A DNA stretch of 36,267 nt, taken from the NCBI GenBank assembly GCA_027943245.1, contig JANDJZ010000404.1, forward strand, positions 1-36,267, read 5' to 3'. Source of the stretch: Acanthamoeba sp. SK_2022b. Lineage: Eukaryota; Discosea; Longamoebia; Acanthamoebidae. The notes below the pieces were generated by a model. The model made no database searches, was not told where the DNA came from, and saw nothing but the letters and a program-made list of their open reading frames with translations. This document shows positions 31,482 to 36,267 of this stretch, piece after piece (positions within the stretch are counted from its first letter, which is position 1; each line of letters starts with the position of its first letter). Made by a program: the position numbers and the translations under genes.

Positions 31482-34400
31482 GTGGAGGCGCCACGGTGAG
31501 CGCGAACCAAAAACCCATCAAGGGTGGGCCAAAGAGATCACGGACCTGGTCGAGCTGTAGGACCCATGAATTCGCCTTGCGCAGATCGATCTGTCACCAC
31601 AACCCAAGGCCTACGTTAGCGATCTTCATATTAATATAATTTTCTAATATACTACTATTATATTATATTGAATTTTAAAATAAAATAAAATAAAAATAGA
31701 GACAAGGCAGGTGGGCGACCTGCTGGCCGTGCTCGTCGTATCGACCGGGAGGGAAGAGCTTCGGGTCTTTCTTCTCGTCTCCCTTGGCCACGGCCAACTG
31801 CGTCAACACTGGCCAAACCGGAGGAGGGAGGGAGGCCCCATGCACACGCGCGTCGGGGTGAGAGACCGGATCGCCCACAGCCCACTACGGCGAGCCCCCC
31901 CCTAGTCTCCCCCTACGGCGTACCGGCAGAGATGCTGGGCAAGGCCGACGCGCGATCGGGTTCGGTGGTCGCCACGACGCCCGCGGCCGCCTCCGCTTGG
32001 CTCCCCTCCTCCCCTTCGTCGGCGGCGGCGGCGCGCTCCTCCCTTTCGGCCGGGGCGGCCGTGGCCTCCTCGGGCTCCTCGACCACGGGCCCGGAACACG
32101 CCGAGCCGGGTCCGGTCGCCGCCGTCAGCTCGAACAGGCCCGCAGCGCCAGACGACGACGGCGGCGAGGAGGAAAAGAGCGGGAGGAGGTAGTCGTTGCC
32201 CCACGGCTTGACCGGCAGCCCCGGCGGCCGCAGCACGTGTCGAATGGGCTCGGGCAGGGACGCCACGTGGACCGACTCGGCGGCGATGAGGTGCTCGTAG
32301 TAGGCCGGCGGCCTGACCACCCCCCCCCCACAACCACCGCCACACGGCGACAGTCCCACGTGAGCGCAGATCGAATGAGAGGGGAGGGGCACAGAGAGGG
32401 TGAGGTGCGGGGGTGCACCTGCGAATGGTCTGCGCGGCGTTGTTGATGATGATGTCCAGATGCGGGTAGGCCTTCTTCAGGAAGCCGCAGAACTGCTCGA
32501 CGGCCTGCAGGTAGCGCAGGTCCAGGCCGTAGACGTGCAGCCGAGAATGCCATTCGCCAAAGTCGTCGACTGGCCGGTCGGACGGGCCCCAAACCCGAGC
32601 CGTTGTGAGCACATCGCCCGTCGAGTGGGAGGAGCGTGTGCGTGTGCGTGTGCGTTTGCCTTGTCTGAGGGGGAGAGGTCGCACGTTTGGAGAAGCGGAG
32701 AGCTGCGTCGTGAGGGAAGCGAGTCGTCACAATCACTGTGGCGCCCGCTCGGAGCAATATCACGGCAGTCTCGAATCTTTTGTCGACACACACACAAGAG
32801 AGAGAGAGAGAGAGTCAGCGAGAAAGTGTCAAGAAGGTGGGAGGTTGCTTCGATTGGGTCGTGCGCACCCGATCTTGACCCTGCCGCCGGTGACCAGCGC
32901 AATGCGGCCCTTGAGGTCCGCTGTGGCGTTCCTCTTCTTCCAATTCAACTTGGCGCAGGCCGGGCACAGCTGACGAGAGCAAGCCAGGCGGGAGCGTGTG
33001 AGCACAACGCACGCGCGGGGGCGGTGTGGGGAGGAATGCGCAGCAGCCCTAGCCACGTACTCGGTCGTAGAAGTGATGCAGAGTGAGGTATGTGGTCTTG
33101 CAGATGTAGCATTCCATCGGTTGATGCAGCACGCGTTCTTCCTCGTCTTCTTCGGAGGCCTCTGGCTTTGCCTTGGAGCTTCGTTCTTCTTTCGGCTCGG
33201 CCTCCTCCTCCTCCTCCTCCATCTCCCCCCCTGCTTCGAGATTCCGCTCACCTTGGCCCTCCTCCTCCATCTTATCGTTTTCGATCTCTTTCCTCCGCTC
33301 TTCGTTCTCCTTTCCTCGCGCTTCGTTCTTTGCTCGTTTCTGATTCGTCTCCATTGACGCGGTCGGCGTCGCTTCATCCGACGCGTGGCCAGGCGACGCC
33401 GGCGCCTTGCTCTCGCTGGCCTTGGCGCCCTTGGTCTTGCCCGTGGCGCCCTGCTCCTTTCGTGGGTTGCTCTTTTGTCCGCGGTCGCCGGAACCCTGTT
33501 GCTTTCGCTTTTTCGCCAACCTCTCGGAGTTAAACCGAACCGGCACACGATCGGCCGGGACCGTCACCACTCCCTTAACGCGTGGACGCCGGCAGCGATC
33601 AGTCGACAACAATGCAACGACGAGCGATGGCGGTCGCTGTTCGTGGCGTGGTCGTACCAGCGTGAGCGGGTCGACTGGAGGCAGCGCCAGGCTCGCCTGG
33701 CCGCCGACTTCGGTCGCGCCTTCGAGCATCTACCGCGCGAAGGAATGCGTGAGGAATGCGCGCCATGCCATGACACGCAGCGAGCGGTCGCTGCTGCTTA
33801 CCAGCTGCGCAGGAGAGGCGGTGCTCTCCATCAGGCGCTCCATCTTGCGCAGCTTCTGCTCGCGCATCTTCGTCTTGGCCAGCCGCCTCTGGTCCTCGAT
33901 CGCCTCCCGCTTTCGGCGCTCCTTGCGCGCGATCCTGAGCCACGTCGTTAGGCAAACACGGAGAGGTAAGATAACAACACGGAGAGGGAGAGCGAACGCA
34001 CTTTCTGGCCTTGTTGTGGTTGTACTCCTCCGGCGAGAGGCCCTTGAAGTAGCGCTTGCTGATGCCTTCCACAAAGATGCTGCGCATGCGACCCGCGGTG
34101 CGCACTGTAAGCGTTACACGCCTGCTAGCCATACTACTACTACTACTACTACACGACAACACCACCGCCGCTCTAAACGTACATTCCGGCACTGCGAAGA
34201 GCTTTGTACTCCTTCTGCTGTAGCAGGTCCAGCCTCGAGCGAAAGGCGTGCAACACCTGCACCCGGAGCGAAGGCAGTAACAACCACGTAGCATGAGTTA
34301 ATGGATCTTTGTATTTAAAATGATAAATAAATTATTCTTTTTTTTATAAAATGTAGCTGCACCTTGAGGCAAGTGTGGAGTTCATCTTCGGTGAAGCCTC

Positions 34401-34542
34401 TGTCTGCGTCCACTTCCTCCTGAGGACGTGCCGGCACCTGCGACATCTGCTTGCCGTCTGGAGCTGTGCTTGTTTCGGTCTTCACCACAGCTGGTGGATC
34501 TGGCGGGCCGGCTGGCGAGGACGGAGGTCCTGTGGCCTCCAT
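30582..34542 (-). CDS. Atypical short-chain dehydrogenase/reductase with N-terminal helical region and zinc ribbon
   Basis: Sixteen exons: 34542-34363, 34256-34193, 34104-34002, 33934-33802, 33729-33061, 32969-32869, 32776-32685, 32569-32419, 32312-31924, 31808-31720, 31590-31546, 31400-31302, 31218-31129, 31037-30955, 30879-30781, 30669-30582. Every phase closes, giving 824 aa. Residues 45-160 are helical (HTCLKVLHAFRSRLDLLQQ, SKRYFKGLSPEEY, then IARKERRKREAIEDQRR). A low-complexity charged linker follows, then a ribbon CYIC near residue 370 with CPAC about 20 residues on, then the SDR fold: ALVTGGRVKIGFETAVILLR, GLDLRYLQAV, LDIIINNAAQTIRRPPAYY, FVVNVSSVEGEF and NAVDTGWITDMNP. Thr occupies the usual catalytic Tyr position (HTNMAK). 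A Pro/Glu-rich insert of about 100 residues follows the PPAYY region. One intron is GC-AG. Substrate and cellular role are unknown. Confidence 0.85.
30676..30697. repeat. (GCGTT)n minisatellite
   Basis: Four GCGTT units lie in the last intron of the SDR gene, just before the final exon in plus-strand order. Confidence 0.85.
31404..31484. repeat. (TG)n microsatellite
   Basis: It lies in an intron of the SDR gene; in transcript sense it is (CA)n adjoining the acceptor of exon 12. Confidence 0.95.
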
Positions 34543-34635
34543 GCCCCACTCGCGCAGCAACAAACAGCAATAATTCACAGAAAATTAATTTTTCCTTTAT
34601 TCTTTTGTTTTTGTAGATTGCCGGATACAATCAAG

Positions 34636-35476
34636 ATGAGCAAACGCACGTTGTACTCGCCATGGACTCGCTTCACGTCGCTGGATGACAAGAAGCAGGA
34701 CTGCATGGCCTACATCAACAGCTACGGGCCGTACATCAGCATGCACGCATGGGAGAGCGTGCTCAAGCACAGGCGAGGACCGGGGGCCGGTCGCGGCTTT
34801 GTGGTCGTTGATCTCTCGACCGAGCGTGACAAGTCCCCCGACCCAAAGGAAGAGAGCGAGACGAGGATGGCCTTCATCCCCATCAATCAGTTCGTTGACC
34901 ACGGGTACGTTGCCAGCCAATTTTCGTGTAGCGACAGCGAATATGACAAATCGTAAAGCATTTTCTCATTTTCTGATCGACTAAGTAGAGGGCACGTATG
35001 GTGAATGGATGGGATGGCACGGATGTAGGTGGATTATGGGCAATCAGAATCTGCTCAGCCTGGTGCGCACGTACGATCCGCAGTCGACCTACGTGTGCCT
35101 CTTCACCGACGGCTTCGAGTACACTGAGAGCGGCCAGGAGCTGCCCGTGCTCCTCCTCTCGATCGACGAGCAGACCAAGCGCGAGGTCGAGTCCATGCTC
35201 AAGAAGGCCGGCGTCGACTTTGACAACACCAGCCCCAGCACCAGCACCGCGGAGGCCGCCGCCAGCGACAAGGGCAAGGAGAAGGTGGAGCCCGTGGTCG
35301 TCGATGATGGAACGCCCAAGTGTGCCGCGTGCGGCCGCAAGGAGGAGAGCGAGCGCGAGAAGTTCCCCGTGTGCGGGCGATGCCGTCAGGCCAAGGTCGC
35401 CCGCCCGGCCAAGTACTGCTCGCGCGAGTGCCAGCAGAAGGACTGGCCCAGCCACAAGCGCGTCTGCTGCAAGTAG
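34636..35476 (+). CDS. MYND-type zinc finger protein
   Basis: Two exons, 34636-34904 and 35029-35476, close to 238 aa. The C-terminus is a MYND finger: CAACGRKEE, then VCGRCRQAKV, KYCSRECQQKDW and HKRVC, with all seven Cys and the His in place. The N-terminal 150 residues (LYSPWTRFTSLDD, YGPYISMHAWESVL, AFIPINQFVDHG, YVCLFTDGFEY) are unlike any domain I know. MYND fingers bind proline-rich peptides and often occur in transcriptional co-regulators. The ATG is preceded by an in-frame open stretch and a TTTTGTAG acceptor-like sequence, so an upstream exon is possible. The gene is divergent from the SDR gene, with 93 bp between start codons. Confidence 0.85.
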
Positions 35477-36024
35477 TGGCAGCCCTGGAGGGACACCACG
35501 ACTTCGTGGTTGCATTCCGGTTGGGCCAAGACCAGAGGCTTACCCACCTGTGCGCCTGGCGAACAGCCACGGTCGGTCAGTTCTGCACATAAAGGTTCCC
35601 ACGCACAGGCACAGCGACACCATCGTCGTCACTCATCCCTTGTGTTGATCGCGCGTGAGGGCGGCCAGCCGCTTATCTTCGAGAGCGGACGCTGTCGTGA
35701 GTGTTGGGGCGAAGGGGCAGAAGTGCTACTACGGGTGGTGAACCAGCCGGGCCTGGCCTTCTCCTTGAGCAAGCTACCGGTGCTGCGCCTTTCATCACAA
35801 GCCGCCTAACCGCTGGCGCCGCTCCCGCCAAAAACGAATTTCTGATTGGACCGCACCGTTCGCCAAAACGGCTTGACTTTCCATTTTTGGCACTGGCAAT
35901 GGCCCGCGCAAAGGAAGTACAACAGGTGTCAGTTATGCCGCGTCTCTGACGTTCGCGCAGCAACGCTACTGCAGCTACAACCACTACTTACGCCAGCGCA
36001 AACTACCATCTACACAGGTATTCA
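35477..36024. other. Intergenic region
   Basis: No gene is supported. It holds an E2F-like site at 35823-35834 and an inverted CCAAT (ATTGG) at 35845-35849, which together look like a promoter for the gene starting at 36025. Confidence 0.45.
35823..35834. promoter_or_regulatory. E2F/DP-like site
   Basis: TCCCGCCAAAAA reads TTTTTGGCGGGA on the minus strand. It lies 190 bp upstream of the terminal open frame, with an ATTGG box 10 bp further on. Confidence 0.4.
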
Positions 36025-36267
36025 ATGAAGCTACAACAGCTTGTGGCCTTGCTGGTGAGGCAGGCGGCAGCTCAACTTGTACTCCAACTCTGCTCGCCGA
36101 CTAGCACTCCCTTCTTGTTTGCTGAGGCAACGACGCCATACCACTACGACACGTTCGGCACTGTTGGAGGGTCCTCAGTTGAACTTGTCTTCATTTGCCT
36201 CTTCGTCCTCCTCGTCGTGGCGGCCTACATCATCGAAGAGCAAGCAGCAATGGTCGAGCAGGGTATT
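36025..36267 (+). CDS. Putative membrane protein, N-terminal part (runs off the window)
   Basis: The frame from ATG 36025 is open for 81 codons to the window end. It starts MKLQQLVALLVRQAAAQLVL, which could be a signal sequence or amphipathic helix, passes a short polar segment (TTPYHYDTFGTVGG), and contains a strong transmembrane helix LVFICLFVLLVVAAYII followed by EEQAAMVEQG. I recognise no family. The antisense frame is also open for 30 codons but is less convincing. Confidence 0.5.
   Translation, partial: MKLQQLVALLVRQAAAQLVLQLCSPTSTPFLFAEATTPYHYDTFGTVGGSSVELVFICLFVLLVVAAYIIEEQAAMVEQGI

Overview
This window is nuclear DNA of a free-living protist, most likely an amoebozoan close to Acanthamoeba. 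The evidence is a GC-rich coding background, compact genes on both strands, and 4 to 16 small exons per gene. Introns are mostly 50-150 nt and very often begin GTACG or GTGCG. The protein families are eukaryotic (BLOC-1 subunit, START, MYND, RING-H2, RCC1, Pho80-type cyclin). All gene models were spliced by hand. A model whose exon phases closed exactly to a stop codon is treated as well supported.

Layout. 1-1432 (+): 3' part of a Deg9-type PDZ protease. 1559-2495 (-): DUF3228 protein. 2500-3195: divergent intergenic DNA with an F-box-like fragment on the minus strand. 3196-5284 (+): RCC1-repeat protein, followed 169 bp later by a coiled-coil gene (5454-7245, +). 7383-9133 (-): Gfo/Idh/MocA oxidoreductase. 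9134-9930: non-coding DNA with a 20-bp palindrome, a perfect 49-bp inverted repeat and a region of unlike composition. 9931-11291 (+): START-domain protein. 11536-12279 (-): RING-H2 ubiquitin ligase of the RNF126/RNF181 type. 12486-13529 (+): BLOC1S4/cappuccino-like protein. 13530-15067: intergenic, with a TATA box. 15068-16409 (+): Pho80-like cyclin. 16663-17279 (-): small unknown gene whose start codon overlaps that of the MFS transporter at 17278-20202 (+). 20203-22020: poorly resolved, with E2F-like sites and a diverged tandem duplication. 22069-24960 (-): soluble HMG-CoA reductase with a mitochondrial-type presequence. 25869-28563 (+): aldo/keto reductase. 28704-28776 (-): tRNA-Met(CAT). 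29081-30317 (-): secreted Lys/Glu-rich protein. 30582-34542 (-): 824-aa protein joining a helical N-terminal region, a CxxC/CxxC zinc ribbon and an atypical SDR domain. 34636-35476 (+): MYND-finger protein. 36025-end (+): start of a putative membrane protein.

The genes do not form one pathway; this is ordinary housekeeping gene neighbourhood. The most notable points are the HMG-CoA reductase with no membrane domain and an Arg/Ser-rich presequence, the SDR in which the catalytic Tyr position is Thr, two to three GC-AG introns (two with the identical donor GCACGC), complementary CA/TG microsatellites flanking an in-frame exon, and head-to-head genes with overlapping start codons. No prokaryotic-type or defence system is visible.
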